64,000 bases of DNA, from the NCBI RefSeq assembly GCF_000344615.1, contig NZ_KB467824.1:4603482-4667481 (forward strand). Direction: 5' to 3'. Numbering within the stretch: the first letter of the stretch is position 1; every line of letters starts with the position of its first letter. The position numbers were made by a program, and so were the translations under genes. Positions 1-10,349 of the stretch are shown piece after piece. This stretch comes from Janthinobacterium sp. CG3 (lineage in GTDB: Bacteria; Pseudomonadota; Gammaproteobacteria; Burkholderiales; Burkholderiaceae_D). The notes under the pieces are model-generated. The model saw nothing but the letters and a program-made list of their open reading frames with translations, was not told the origin of the DNA and made no database searches.

Positions 1-2
1 AC

Positions 3-1976
<1,974 letters not shown>

Positions 1977-2016
1977 GCTGCCGGGGGCGCGGGAGTGTTT
2001 CCGCGCGCCCGGCAGC
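1977..2016 (+). terminator. GC-rich hairpin between ygiQ and gloA
   Basis: A 16-bp stem beginning GCTGCCGGG pairs with CCCGGCAGC with one internal mismatch and an 8-nt loop. It starts at the ygiQ stop codon and lies between convergent genes, so it may end transcription from both sides. There is no clear T tract. Confidence 0.6.
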
Positions 2017-2032
2017 TCGCCAAAACAGTCCC

Positions 2033-2425
2033 TTACATGGACGGCTTGCGTTCGATCAACTCGATTTTGTAGCCGTCGGGATCGGTGATGAACGCGATCA
2101 CCGTGTCGCCCCCTTTGACCGGGCCGGCTTCGCGTGCGACCGCGCCGCCGTTGGCGCGGATCTTCTCGCAGGCGGCATACGCATCGGGCACCTCGATGGC
2201 GATATGCCCGTACGCCGTACCCAATTCGTAGTGCTCGACGCCGTGGTTGTAGGTCAGCTCGATCTCGGCGTGGTCGGGGTTCTTCCCGTAGCCCAGGAAG
2301 GCCAGCGTGTAGTCCTGCCCCGGCTGCTCGGCGGTGCGCAGCAGCAGCATGCCCATGACCTTGGTATAGAAATCGATGGATCGCTGCAGGTTGCCAACGC
2401 GCAGCATGGTGTGAAGAAGTCTCAT
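2033..2425 (-). CDS. gloA: lactoylglutathione lyase (glyoxalase I)
   Basis: Glyoxalase I converts the hemithioacetal of methylglyoxal and glutathione to S-lactoylglutathione in the cytoplasm. The 130-residue product has the single-domain VOC fold length and all four metal ligands at the positions known in E. coli GloA: H5, E56, H74 and E122. The start [10 protein letters not shown] was chosen because it matches the family; an in-frame ATG 33 codons upstream would add unrelated residues. The gene is monocistronic and convergent with ygiQ. Assignment is secure. Confidence 0.95.
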   Translation of the reverse strand: MRLLHTMLRVGNLQRSIDFYTKVMGMLLLRTAEQPGQDYTLAFLGYGKNPDHAEIELTYNHGVEHYELGTAYGHIAIEVPDAYAACEKIRANGGAVAREAGPVKGGDTVIAFITDPDGYKIELIERKPSM

Positions 2426-2602
2426 GTCTTGATTTGTCGAGTACGGTGTGGAATATCCAGATGTGGGCACTGGGTGCCGCACGCCGCGCGCCTCGGACTG
2501 CGGCGTCATGGCCAACGGGCACAATGGCGACCGGACCGTAATCCGACGCGCCTGTGCCGCGTGCTTGGCTAATCCGCCTGCCTTGGGCGGAAACTTCTTC
2601 TT

Positions 2603-2905
2603 TTAGAAGGCTGGCTTTGGACCCGGTGTTTCATACGTCAACAAGTCTGCTTCGCCTTCGATCAGGAAGGGCAGCTTTTCCGCCAGTATTTTGAAATACG
2701 GCGTGTCGAAATGTTCATCGAGATCGGCACGGCTCTTCCACAGCTCAAAAAACATGAATTGGTTCGGCTCGTGCGGCGCCTGCAGGAAGTCGTAACGCAG
2801 GCAACCCGGCTCGGCGCGCGACAGCGGCGTGAGCATTGCTGCCAGTTCAAGTAAGGCCGGGGCGGCGTCGGGCCGGGCGGTGAAGGATGCGGAAAGAACT
2901 AACAT
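2603..2905 (-). CDS. putative quinol monooxygenase (ABM domain)
   Basis: A 100-residue protein of the antibiotic biosynthesis monooxygenase fold, similar in size and pattern to YgiN. The typical segments are present: an N-terminal strand followed by a helix, then SRAEPGCLRYDF, FMFFELWKSRADLDEHF and a C-terminal DTPYF/KILAEKLPF helix. These small dimeric proteins oxidise quinols or act as peroxide/quinone handling factors without cofactor; the substrate here cannot be read from sequence. It stands alone, about 180 bp upstream of gloA on the same strand. Confidence 0.8.
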   Translation of the reverse strand: MLVLSASFTARPDAAPALLELAAMLTPLSRAEPGCLRYDFLQAPHEPNQFMFFELWKSRADLDEHFDTPYFKILAEKLPFLIEGEADLLTYETPGPKPAF

Positions 2906-3110
2906 ATGTGCTCCTGGTATGAATGGTGCTGCTTAATGTTGGAATCCAGCGGCGCCGTCAGACACCTTTCTGAATTAAAGGGAGGGAGTAATAGCCGGCC
3001 ACCGGTGGTCGCGCCGGAATAACTCCCTTGCTGATTGAGCGGAACGCATAGTAACTTACATTCTCATTAAAATGAATGTATTTTATCCAACCGTGCGCGC
3101 CGTTTCTCAT

Positions 3111-3839
3111 TTAAAAAACGTCAATTTCCACCATGTCAACCGGAACCGCGCTCTCGTTTTTTAATGAAACCTTCTCGCTGGTTTCGGACCATTTGAAATT
3201 GCCCGATTCAAAATCCCACAGCCGGTCGGGATTTTTATCCGTTTTTTCGCGCAGACGTCCAGCGGAAATGGCGAAAAGAGCCGAGCCTGCCGGACGGATG
3301 AACGACTCGGTCGATTCGCCGGGGGCGAGCGTGAGCTTGTAGACGCGGGCACGCGAGTTTTCCATCGTGAGTGTAAATGGTGCGGCTCGACGCGGCGCCG
3401 CCGCCGCGGGTGTAGCCGGCGCCGCCGATAACAACTCCATTGCAACCAGGTGCAAGGGCTTTTCGCCGGAAACGATGACGCGGTGGGAATATTCGCCCTT
3501 CGCCGTTGATGTGAAACGTACCGATCCGGCCGGGAACGAAACGGCTGCCGGTTTTGCGCCAAGCACGTCGTTGGTAATGTCGACGTTTTTGAACACGACG
3601 AGGAAATTATCTTCCCGATGCTCGTGCATTAAAGTGGCATTGCCGTTAGGCAAATTCACTTCATACATGCGCACTTTGCCGTTGTCGAATTTGACCTTGT
3701 GATTGGGTTCCAATTCCATCGAAACCGATTCACCCGGGGCTTGCGCGGAGCTGGCAACGGAAGAAAACGCGCCCAATAAGCAAGTGAGCAATACGGCGCT
3801 AGTATGGAAAACGGCTGTGGCTTGAATTTTTTTTGACAT
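3111..3839 (-). CDS. secreted double cupin-like protein of unknown function
   Basis: 242 residues with an N-terminal signal peptide (hydrophobic segment about 10-30, cleavage likely near ASSAQA). Two similar halves follow: one around residues 50-140 containing NGKVRMYEVNLPNGN and HEHREDNFLVV, the second around 150-242 containing NSRARVYKLTLAPGEST. This is the pattern of duplicated cupin-like beta-barrels; only the first half keeps a histidine pair (HEH) that could bind metal. It is the last gene of the apparent lrgA-lrgB-dioxygenase set, 42 bp after the dioxygenase, and shares that set's lower GC. Function unknown; location is probably periplasmic. Confidence 0.75.
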   Translation of the reverse strand: MSKKIQATAVFHTSAVLLTCLLGAFSSVASSAQAPGESVSMELEPNHKVKFDNGKVRMYEVNLPNGNATLMHEHREDNFLVVFKNVDITNDVLGAKPAAVSFPAGSVRFTSTAKGEYSHRVIVSGEKPLHLVAMELLSAAPATPAAAAPRRAAPFTLTMENSRARVYKLTLAPGESTESFIRPAGSALFAISAGRLREKTDKNPDRLWDFESGNFKWSETSEKVSLKNESAVPVDMVEIDVF

Positions 3840-3881
3840 GTTCGGCTTTGATTGCTGATTAAATTTTATTGTCGGTTTGGT

Positions 3882-4634
3882 TCAACGAATCCATGCGCGC
3901 CAAGCAATGCGCGACGAGGCTGGCGACAGCGGCGTACGGCCATGCAGGAATTTGCAGTTGTCGACCAGGATGGTTTCATCGCGCTGCGCCGAATAGGTGA
4001 TCGGTTTCGTGTTGTCGATAAAATCCTTGACCCATTCAATCGCCGCTTCGGCTTCGAAGCCGCGCGCATCGACGACCAAGGGCTTGACCTTGTCGTCATA
4101 GCGCCAGCGGAACACAACGTCCTCGGCGCTTTTCCAATTCAGGATAGGGACGCGGACCGCTTTGTTCATGCCAGCGCCGTTGAACCTGGCGTAGGTCACT
4201 TCGGCCATTTCCAATGCCCTTTTATACTTAAACGGGATTTCGTCGAGTATCCATTGCACGGGCATGAAGGTGGAAACACCGCCGAGGTTGTCATCGATAT
4301 GTTTAAAATGCAACATGAAGCGCTCGAGCTGGGTGGCCGCGAAGCTGGCGTCGGTGTGCATTGGATGCGCGTCATACGATTCGGCGATCGAGTGGTGCTT
4401 GGTGGGATCGCAGGCGATGACGCGAACCTTGTCGAAGGTGTCGTCGTCAATAAACCCCGCGATTTCCGCCAAGTGGTCGTGGAATTCGTCGAAGGAATAG
4501 GCTTTTTTGACAACGCCGAGGCCTGTCCATTCCTTCGACGTCGAGGCGGCGTACATGGAGCGGATGTCGTCAAAACGTGTGATGAATTGATTTTCACGGC
4601 TATTTTTGGTGCTGGAAGCGGATAAATTAGGCAT
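3882..4634 (-). CDS. Fe(II)/2-oxoglutarate-dependent dioxygenase (TauD/TfdA type)
   Basis: 250 residues. The iron-binding facial triad is visible as H93-x-D95 (in HPMHTDASF) and H231 (in NCKFLHGRTPL), and R242 in SRIAW is placed to hold the 2-oxoglutarate carboxylate. Such enzymes hydroxylate or desaturate small molecules or amino acids, coupled to oxidative decarboxylation of 2-oxoglutarate. The substrate cannot be named. The gene sits between lrgB (65 bp upstream) and a secreted cupin-like gene (42 bp downstream) on the same strand, an unusual context. GC is near 53% where counted (positions 3961-4020), clearly below the flanking genes. The cytoplasmic location is inferred from lack of a signal peptide. 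Confidence 0.82.
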   Translation of the reverse strand: MPNLSASSTKNSRENQFITRFDDIRSMYAASTSKEWTGLGVVKKAYSFDEFHDHLAEIAGFIDDDTFDKVRVIACDPTKHHSIAESYDAHPMHTDASFAATQLERFMLHFKHIDDNLGGVSTFMPVQWILDEIPFKYKRALEMAEVTYARFNGAGMNKAVRVPILNWKSAEDVVFRWRYDDKVKPLVVDARGFEAEAAIEWVKDFIDNTKPITYSAQRDETILVDNCKFLHGRTPLSPASSRIAWRAWIR

Positions 4635-4699
4635 TTTTACTTTTTACGGATTGAAAAAGCGGCATCGACGGCACGCAGCCGTGCGACCGCGCGTGTAAA

Positions 4700-5389
4700 T
4701 CAAATTAATCGAAATAAAGCGGGTACCAAAAGCGCTGAGCCGCATCCCATCAAGGCCATGCCCAGCGTGGCAAACGCCACCGCTTCCGAACCCAGTTCAA
4801 CCGAGCGGGCGATACCGAAGGCATGGGAAGTCATGCCCAGGGTGAAGCCGGTCACGACGGGGTCCTTGACATTCATCCAGCGCAAAATGGAGGGGGTGAC
4901 AATCACGCCGAGAATGCCGGTGGTGAATACGCTAAGGATGGTGAGCGGAACCGAGCCGCCGATTTTTTCCGCCACCGACAAGGCGATGGGCGCCGTCACG
5001 GACTTGGTGGTCAACGACAATTCCATGAGCGTGTCGAGGCCGATCAACTGGCCCAGCAGCAGCGCGCTGCCGGTGACGGCAATCCCGCCCAGTAATACCG
5101 AGCCCAACAGGGGCAGGAGGACGGCACGTGCTTTGCGTAAATTTTCAAACAGCGGCACCGCCAGTGCCACGATGGTCGGCCCGAGCAAGTTGTGCAACGG
5201 ACTGGTCCCTTCAAAATACTCGTCGTAGGGTAATCCGGTCAGCAGCAGCATGATGACGATGGCCAAGATGGCGATCAGCACGGGCTGCAGAACCGGGATT
5301 TTTCCCGAGCGAAGGTAAATAGAACTTCCGGCTGCGAACGCCGCCACCGTCACGGCAATTAAACCGAGTGAAGTAGTCGGCGCTATCAT
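4700..5389 (-). CDS. lrgB: LrgB/CidB family membrane protein
   Basis: 229 residues, almost entirely hydrophobic with about seven predicted membrane segments, of normal length for LrgB. The family works with LrgA/CidA in murein hydrolase export control, programmed lysis or pyruvate/glycolate transport. Recognisable segments are LTTKSVTAPIALSVAEKIGG and MTSHAFGIARSVELG. The start codon overlaps the stop of the lrgA-type gene by 4 bp (ATGA), so the two are translationally coupled. Which of the known LrgAB roles applies cannot be decided from sequence. Confidence 0.9.
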   Translation of the reverse strand: MIAPTTSLGLIAVTVAAFAAGSSIYLRSGKIPVLQPVLIAILAIVIMLLLTGLPYDEYFEGTSPLHNLLGPTIVALAVPLFENLRKARAVLLPLLGSVLLGGIAVTGSALLLGQLIGLDTLMELSLTTKSVTAPIALSVAEKIGGSVPLTILSVFTTGILGVIVTPSILRWMNVKDPVVTGFTLGMTSHAFGIARSVELGSEAVAFATLGMALMGCGSALLVPALFRLI

Positions 5390-5787
5390 TGGGCGGCTCC
5401 GGCTTTATGGAGGGCCGCCGTGGCTGGGACCGTGGAATCGTTAGAGCGGCCCACATGCCGAGCCAACAGCCATTGCGTGATTTTGGCCGTTGCAACGCCG
5501 CCGACCACCAGCGCGACCACCAGAACCAGCATCAGCTTGGAAATTCCAGGTGGCACCGCGCCGATCAATTTCATTACCCCTACGCCGATCGGAACCAGCA
5601 TCAGCGCCAGATAGCGCAGCATGGAATCGGACGCCTCCTTCAATGGCGCATCCACTTTGCCACGTATCGTCAACAGAATAAAAACCAGCCCGAATCCGAT
5701 AATTGAGCCGGGTATTGGTAAAGAAAACTGGCTGGACAAATAATTGCCGAGCAAGTACATCGCAATAAAAAAAGCAAATCCAAACAC
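5386..5787 (-). CDS. lrgA: CidA/LrgA family holin-like protein
   Basis: 133 residues with four hydrophobic segments, the size and topology of CidA/LrgA. The conserved segment LPIPGSIIGFGLVF is present near residue 27, and the C-terminus is a short charged tail. It is the first gene of a minus-strand set running into lrgB, a 2OG dioxygenase and a cupin-like secreted protein. Promoter and regulator must lie in the long AT-rich stretch that follows on the plus coordinate; no divergent LysR-type CidR gene, the usual neighbour, is present. Confidence 0.88.
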   Translation of the reverse strand: MFGFAFFIAMYLLGNYLSSQFSLPIPGSIIGFGLVFILLTIRGKVDAPLKEASDSMLRYLALMLVPIGVGVMKLIGAVPPGISKLMLVLVVALVVGGVATAKITQWLLARHVGRSNDSTVPATAALHKAGAAQ

Positions 5788-6608
5788 TATAATTTCCTTG
5801 TTTTCGGTATTTCACAAAGCGATGGCCGTGCAAATCCAGCAGACAGCCGGTCCGATTTGTTTACCAATGTAAAAAGTGATAGGCGAGTTAAGGAATCGAG
5901 TTGACAATTTATTCGTCGCCAACCTCGAAACAAATACCGCCCAGGACTTCAGCTCCAGAAAAGGGGCGAAGTTAATCAATCGAGACGAAGATGTGCCGCC
6001 ATGAAAGTGTAATTAGTATATATCCAAGATTATGCGTTGTGCAATGTTTACAGTAAATTAATTATCCGTATAGGGTGAAACTACTGGACGTTGCAGGGAT
6101 ATGTACGCGTAATTGAACGACACGTTGGATGAGGCAGATTCGTTAGAATGAAGCTGGCGATGAGCATATTTCTTCCCGATCCAGTCGTTGCTATGACTGA
6201 AGGGCGCAGCGGATCCCGCCCCGCGCGGAGGTGTATGTCGATGGCAGGTGAATAGTATATCAGAAAGATGATAAATTTAACAAAGTTTACTGTAAGGAAC
6301 TATCGCGATTTGGTGAGGCAGGTGGCAGGCGCGGGGGTGTCGAAGTGTAGTTAAGCGACCGGTGGAGTGCTGTCGGCAGGAGGGGCGACGCGGCGGATTG
6401 GCGCCGTGGACTGGCCGCCAGCGCTGGCCGGTGAAGTATTCACCTTGAAAATATGGCATTGAGTACAATGTTAGTGGGGAGGTAGCGCGTAGTTTTCCGC
6501 GCTTGTCCTTGCCACGCCTCTGCGCAAGCCCCGCTCTTAGCGGCGATTCCCAACGTACATCCCTTCTGCAGAGGCTTCATCCACTCCACTTTTTTTCGAG
6601 GTGTTTTT
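5788..6608. other. 820-bp AT-rich intergenic stretch without a recognisable gene
   Basis: No open frame here looks coding: the candidates are short and lack family resemblance. Base composition is clearly AT-richer than most of the window, especially 5870-6130. It must contain the promoter of the lrgA set on the left and of the DUF3597 gene on the right, but no clear -35/-10 pair, riboswitch or repeat was found by eye. Confidence 0.6.
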
Positions 6609-7016
6609 ATGGGTATGCTCAGCAATATTTTCAACAAAATTTTCCACCGCGACGCCCCGACCGCTACTGCCCCTGCCCCAGCGCCAGCCGGTGGCCCCGC
6701 CGCCACGGCAACGGCCGCCGCGCCTGGCCAGGCCGCTCCGGCGCCGGTTGCAATGGAAGAGGTCGATGTCGAGGCCCTGCTCAACGGCAAGGCCGAGGCG
6801 CGCGCCGAGAAACTCAACTGGCGCACCTCCATCGTCGACTTGCTCAAGCTGCTCGACCTCGACAGCAGCATGAGCGCGCGCAAGGAACTGGCGCAGGAGC
6901 TGCACTTCAGCGGCGACACCAACGACTCCGCGTCGATGAACATCTGGCTGCACCGCCAGGTCATGAACAAGCTGGCCGCCAACGGCGGCAAGGTGCCGGC
7001 CGATCTGAAAGATTGA
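6609..7016 (+). CDS. DUF3597 domain protein
   Basis: 135 residues matching the DUF3597 pattern: a short N-terminus (MGMLSNIFNKIF), an Ala/Pro-rich flexible linker (about 16-48), then the conserved helical domain with LNWRTSIVDLLKLLDLD, ARKELAQELHFSGD and NDSASMNIWLHRQVMNKLA. The function of the family is unknown; structural work on relatives suggests a small helical, LysM-like domain. It is transcribed alone, upstream of ahpC on the same strand but 200 bp apart. Confidence 0.88.
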   Translation: MGMLSNIFNKIFHRDAPTATAPAPAPAGGPAATATAAAPGQAAPAPVAMEEVDVEALLNGKAEARAEKLNWRTSIVDLLKLLDLDSSMSARKELAQELHFSGDTNDSASMNIWLHRQVMNKLAANGGKVPADLKD

Positions 7017-7118
7017 GCGCCAGCACTTAGATCTGCCCCGCGGCCCGCCAGCATTTCCGGCGGCCGCTTCCCGAAAGACCAGGAACAGGGATAATACTGT
7101 TCGTCGTATGCGGTAGCG

Positions 7119-7155
7119 ATAGTCAAAACAAATCAAAACTATTGTAACAATCAAT
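7119..7155 (+). promoter_or_regulatory. possible OxyR-type operator upstream of ahpC
   Basis: Four tetranucleotides ATAG, AAAT, ATTG and CAAT occur at the exact 7-nt spacing of the OxyR consensus ATAG-N7-CTAT-N7-ATAG-N7-CTAT, matching 12 of 16 positions. The site is 65 bp before the ahpC start codon, where OxyR would be expected to act. Assignment is by eye and tentative. Confidence 0.4.
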
Positions 7156-7219
7156 TTTGCATATGAATGAAAACACCGTAAACTACGTTCATTGATTCAC
7201 CACCCACGAGGAAACAACA

Positions 7220-7783
7220 ATGTCTCTCATCAACACACAAGTTAAACCGTTCAAAGCAACCGCCTACCACAACGGCAAATTCGTCGAAGTGAGCGAAGAG
7301 TCCCTGAAGGGCAAATGGTCGGTATTCGTGTTCTACCCGGCCGACTTCACCTTCGTCTGCCCGACCGAACTGGAAGACTTGGCCAACAACTACGCCGAAT
7401 TCCAAAAGATGGGCGTGGAAATCTACGGCATCTCGACCGACACGCATTTCGCCCACAAGGCGTGGCACGACACGTCGGACGCGATCAAGAAAGTGAACTA
7501 CCCGTTGATCGGCGACCCAACCACCGTGCTGTCGCGCAACTTCGAAGTGTTGATCGAAGAAGAAGGCCTGGCGCTGCGCGGCACCTTCGTCATCAATCCA
7601 GAAGGCCAGATTAAAGTGTTGGAAGTGCATGACAACGGCATCGGCCGCGACGCTTCCGAACTGCTGCGCAAAGTCAAGGCGGCGCAATACGTCGCGTCGC
7701 ATCCGGGCGAAGTGTGCCCGGCGAAATGGACCGAAGGCGCAGCCACCCTGACCCCATCGCTGGACCTGGTCGGCAAGATCTAA
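7220..7783 (+). CDS. ahpC: alkyl hydroperoxide reductase subunit C (peroxiredoxin)
   Basis: AhpC reduces hydrogen peroxide, alkyl hydroperoxides and peroxynitrite in the cytoplasm using electrons from AhpF. The 187-residue length is exactly typical. The peroxidatic cysteine is C47 in FTFVCPTEL and the resolving cysteine is C166 in GEVCPAKW, so this is a 2-Cys, decamer-type enzyme. An aGGA-like RBS (CGAGGAAACAACA) precedes the ATG. It is followed by ahpF 173 bp downstream on the same strand; a hairpin in that gap may reduce read-through. Likely induced by peroxide through the OxyR-like site upstream. Confidence 0.98.
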   Translation: MSLINTQVKPFKATAYHNGKFVEVSEESLKGKWSVFVFYPADFTFVCPTELEDLANNYAEFQKMGVEIYGISTDTHFAHKAWHDTSDAIKKVNYPLIGDPTTVLSRNFEVLIEEEGLALRGTFVINPEGQIKVLEVHDNGIGRDASELLRKVKAAQYVASHPGEVCPAKWTEGAATLTPSLDLVGKI

Positions 7784-7844
7784 GCAGTCGCAGCAATAGT
7801 AGTGTCGATGCCGTTAGCGTACTCAGCACCAACGGCGTATATGC

Positions 7845-7885
7845 GGGGTCGGGCCTTCTCGCCTTGGCGCCAGGGGGCCGACCCC
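7845..7885 (+). other. stem-loop in the ahpC-ahpF gap
   Basis: GGGGTCGGGCC pairs with GGCCGACCCC with one bulged G, enclosing about 20 nt. There is no T tract directly after it. It may attenuate transcription between ahpC and ahpF or stabilise the ahpC message. The arm CCGACCCC also occurs in another intergenic stem-loop at 20750-20774. Confidence 0.45.
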
Positions 7886-7956
7886 AGCCCCTGCCTTTGC
7901 TTGTAAAAAAGTCGCTCGCGGCATCACCAAATCTGTAAAAAAACAAGGAAAACATC

Positions 7957-9561
7957 ATGTTAGACGCCACCCTCAAAGCCCAGTTGAAAGCCTATTTGGA
8001 AAAGGTCGTGCAGCCGATTGAGATCGTCGCGTCTCTCGATGATAGCGCCAAATCGGTGGAATTGCGTGAACTGCTCCAGGAAATCGACCTGTTGAGCGAG
8101 CGCATCACGCTGGTGGAACGCCGCGACGACGCCGAGCGCAAGCCGTCGTTTAGCATCAACCGTGCCGGATCCGATGTGGGCGTGCGTTTCGCCGGCATCC
8201 CGATGGGCCATGAATTCACCTCGCTGGTGCTGGCGCTGCTGCAAGTGGGCGGCCACCCGGTCAAGCTGGACCAGGCGACGATCGAACAGATCCGCAACCT
8301 CGACGGCGATTACGCCTTTGAAACCTATATCTCCCTGACGTGCCAGAACTGTCCAGAGGTGGTGCAGGCGCTGAACGTGATGTCGATCATCAACCCGCGC
8401 ATCCGCGCCGTGATCATTGACGGCGGCGTCTTCCCGGCCGAGGTCGAGGCGCGCCAGATCATGGCGGTGCCGACCATCTACCTGAACGGCGCCGTGTTCG
8501 GCCAGGGCCGTTCCGGCGTGGAAGAGATCCTCGCCAAGCTCGACAGCAACGCCGGCGCCCGCCAGGCCGAGCAGCTAAGCAAGAAGGACGTGTTCGACGT
8601 ACTGATCGTCGGCGGCGGCCCGGCCGGCGCGGCGGCGGCGATTTACGCGGCCCGCAAGGGTATCCGCACCGGCGTGCTGGCCGAGCGTTTCGGCGGCCAG
8701 GTGCTCGACACCTTGGCGATCGAGAACTTCGTGTCCGTCAAGGAAACCGACGGCCCGCATTTCGCCATCGCGCTGGAACAGCACGTGAAGTCGTATGAAG
8801 TCGACATCATGAACATGCAGCGCGCCGCCAAGCTGGTGCCGGGCAAGTTGATCGAAATCACCACCGCCAACGGCGCCGTGCTCAAGGCCAAGTCGGTGGT
8901 GCTGGCGACCGGCGCGCGCTGGAGGGAAATCAACGTGCCGGGCGAGCAGCAGTACCGCAACCACGGCGTCGCGTATTGCCCGCATTGCGACGGTCCGTTG
9001 TTCAAGGGCAAGCGCGTGGCGGTGATCGGCGGCGGCAACTCCGGCGTCGAGGCGGCGATCGACCTGGCCGGCCTGGTCAAGCATGTGACCCTGATCGAGT
9101 TCGGCGCCGAACTGCGCGCCGACGCGGTGCTGCAGCGCAAGTTGCACAGCCTGCGCAACGTCACCGTGATCACCTCGGCGGCCACCACCGAGATCCACGG
9201 CGACGGCAACAAGGTCAACGCGCTGAGCTACAAGGACCGCAACGGTGGCGCCAACGACGAGCTCAAGCGGATCGAGCTGGAAGGGGTGTTCGTGCAAATC
9301 GGCCTGGTGCCGAACACCGAATGGCTCAAGGGCACGCTGGCCCTGTCGCGCCACGGCGAGATTGAAGTTGACGCCCGCGGCCAGACCTCGATCCCCGGCG
9401 TGTTCGCCGCCGGCGACGTGACGACGGTGCCGTACAAGCAGATCGTCATTGCCGTCGGCGAAGGCGCGAAGGCCGCGCTGAGCGCCTTCGACCACCTGAT
9501 CCGCTCGGACGACGACGAAGTGGTTGAGGAGTCGGCGGAAAAGCAGGCCATGACCGCCTAA
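7957..9561 (+). CDS. ahpF: alkyl hydroperoxide reductase subunit F
   Basis: AhpF is a FAD- and NADH-dependent disulfide reductase that regenerates AhpC. The 534-residue chain shows the N-terminal tandem thioredoxin-like domain with its redox pair C129-x-x-C132 (LTCQNCPE), the FAD motif [11 protein letters not shown] at about 217-227, a second redox pair C340-x-x-C343 (YCPHCDG), and the NAD-binding [12 protein letters not shown] that follows. The C-terminal FAD motif [12 protein letters not shown] is intact. All parts are present, so it should be functional. The gene ends at a hairpin terminator. Confidence 0.98.
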   Translation: MLDATLKAQLKAYLEKVVQPIEIVASLDDSAKSVELRELLQEIDLLSERITLVERRDDAERKPSFSINRAGSDVGVRFAGIPMGHEFTSLVLALLQVGGHPVKLDQATIEQIRNLDGDYAFETYISLTCQNCPEVVQALNVMSIINPRIRAVIIDGGVFPAEVEARQIMAVPTIYLNGAVFGQGRSGVEEILAKLDSNAGARQAEQLSKKDVFDVLIVGGGPAGAAAAIYAARKGIRTGVLAERFGGQVLDTLAIENFVSVKETDGPHFAIALEQHVKSYEVDIMNMQRAAKLVPGKLIEITTANGAVLKAKSVVLATGARWREINVPGEQQYRNHGVAYCPHCDGPLFKGKRVAVIGGGNSGVEAAIDLAGLVKHVTLIEFGAELRADAVLQRKLHSLRNVTVITSAATTEIHGDGNKVNALSYKDRNGGANDELKRIELEGVFVQIGLVPNTEWLKGTLALSRHGEIEVDARGQTSIPGVFAAGDVTTVPYKQIVIAVGEGAKAALSAFDHLIRSDDDEVVEESAEKQAMTA

Positions 9562-9579
9562 GCCGCTGCCGCGACGACA

Positions 9580-9611
9580 AAGCCGGAACCGCCCCAGGGC
9601 CGTTCCGGCTT
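9580..9611 (+). terminator. terminator hairpin after ahpF
   Basis: A perfect 10-bp stem AAGCCGGAAC / GTTCCGGCTT with a 12-nt loop, 18 bp after the ahpF stop. The following T tract is weak (GTCTAATCGT). Confidence 0.75.
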
Positions 9612-9624
9612 GTCTAATCGTACC

Positions 9625-9822
9625 TCAAGGATTTCCGCCAGTCGCGCGCGTGCGCTCCGCATGGCGCCGATCTTCATTCGCCAGGTCGGCCACCGGGGAC
9701 AGGGCCGCGCCGTTGAATTCGTCGAGCGCCGCGCCGCGCAGCACCCGCGCCGGCCAGTCCGGGTGGGTCAGCGCGCCGCGCCCAAGCGACACGAGGTCCC
9801 CATGCGTAGCGGTGGTACGCAT
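9625..9822 (-). pseudogene. C-terminal remnant of an NADH:flavin oxidoreductase (old yellow enzyme)
   Basis: The 65 codons read like the last part of an OYE-family barrel: GDLVSLGRGALTHPDWPARV is the phosphate-binding end segment typical of 2,4-dienoyl-CoA reductase/OYE enzymes. The remaining roughly 300 N-terminal residues are absent; the fragment starts one base after the ridA stop codon. It cannot form the barrel and is best read as the residue of a deletion that fused the end of ridA to the tail of a former neighbour. Translation from its ATG is possible but no function is expected. Confidence 0.7.
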
Positions 9823-9823
9823 A

Positions 9824-10219
9824 TCAGCTCCCGGCGATCGGACGCACGGCGGCGATGGCCTCGATCTCTATCATGGCCGCCGGATTGTACAGGGCCTTGA
9901 TCTCGGCAATGGTGTCGGCCGGATAGGGCGCCGCGAAGAACTGGCGGCGCAGTTCCACCACCTCCTTGAAGTTGCCCATATCGGTCACGAAGATCGTCAC
10001 CTTGATGACGTCTTTCAGGCTCGAGCCGCCGGCTTCGAGCGCGCGCTCGAGGTTGGCGAACGCCTGCTCTCCCTGGGCGCGGAAACCGCCGGCGACGATG
10101 TTGCCATCGTCGCCGGCGCCCGCTTGACCGGAGACGAACAGCAAATCGCCGAATTTGATCGCTTGAGAAAGCAGGAAGGGTGCGTAGTTGTCCGGTTGGG
10201 TAATGATTTGTTCGAGCAT
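9824..10219 (-). CDS. RidA/YjgF/YER057c family protein
   Basis: 131 residues with the RidA signature segments: LLFVSGQAGAGDDG, an internal helix with ANLERALEAGGSSLKDVIKVTIFVTDM, and the C-terminal strand IEIEAIAAVRP. RidA hydrolyses reactive 2-aminoacrylate and other imines; the Arg that holds the substrate carboxylate in canonical RidA (near the end of the R-x-x-x-x-V segment) is not conserved as such here, so it may belong to an Rid subfamily with another substrate. It is divergent from a GcvA-like LysR gene, which probably controls it, and was formerly followed by a flavin oxidoreductase now reduced to a fragment. Confidence 0.85.
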   Translation of the reverse strand: MLEQIITQPDNYAPFLLSQAIKFGDLLFVSGQAGAGDDGNIVAGGFRAQGEQAFANLERALEAGGSSLKDVIKVTIFVTDMGNFKEVVELRRQFFAAPYPADTIAEIKALYNPAAMIEIEAIAAVRPIAGS

Positions 10220-10296
10220 GATTTACGTCTTTCATCAGTGGAGGAGTGCGCGCTGTGCCAGGGCCGCAGGGAGAAGATAGGCCTGCGCCGCTGCGT

Positions 10297-10316
10297 TGAC
10301 AAACGTTCAGTTGTCA
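10297..10316. promoter_or_regulatory. perfect dyad TGACAA-N8-TTGTCA between ridA and lysR
   Basis: A perfect 6-bp inverted repeat with 8-bp spacing lies in the 130-bp gap between the divergent ridA-type and LysR-type genes, 34 bp before the LysR start. It is a good candidate operator for that LysR protein. Confidence 0.45.
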
Positions 10317-10349
10317 GGCATAACATGCATTATTTTCACCTGTACATCC

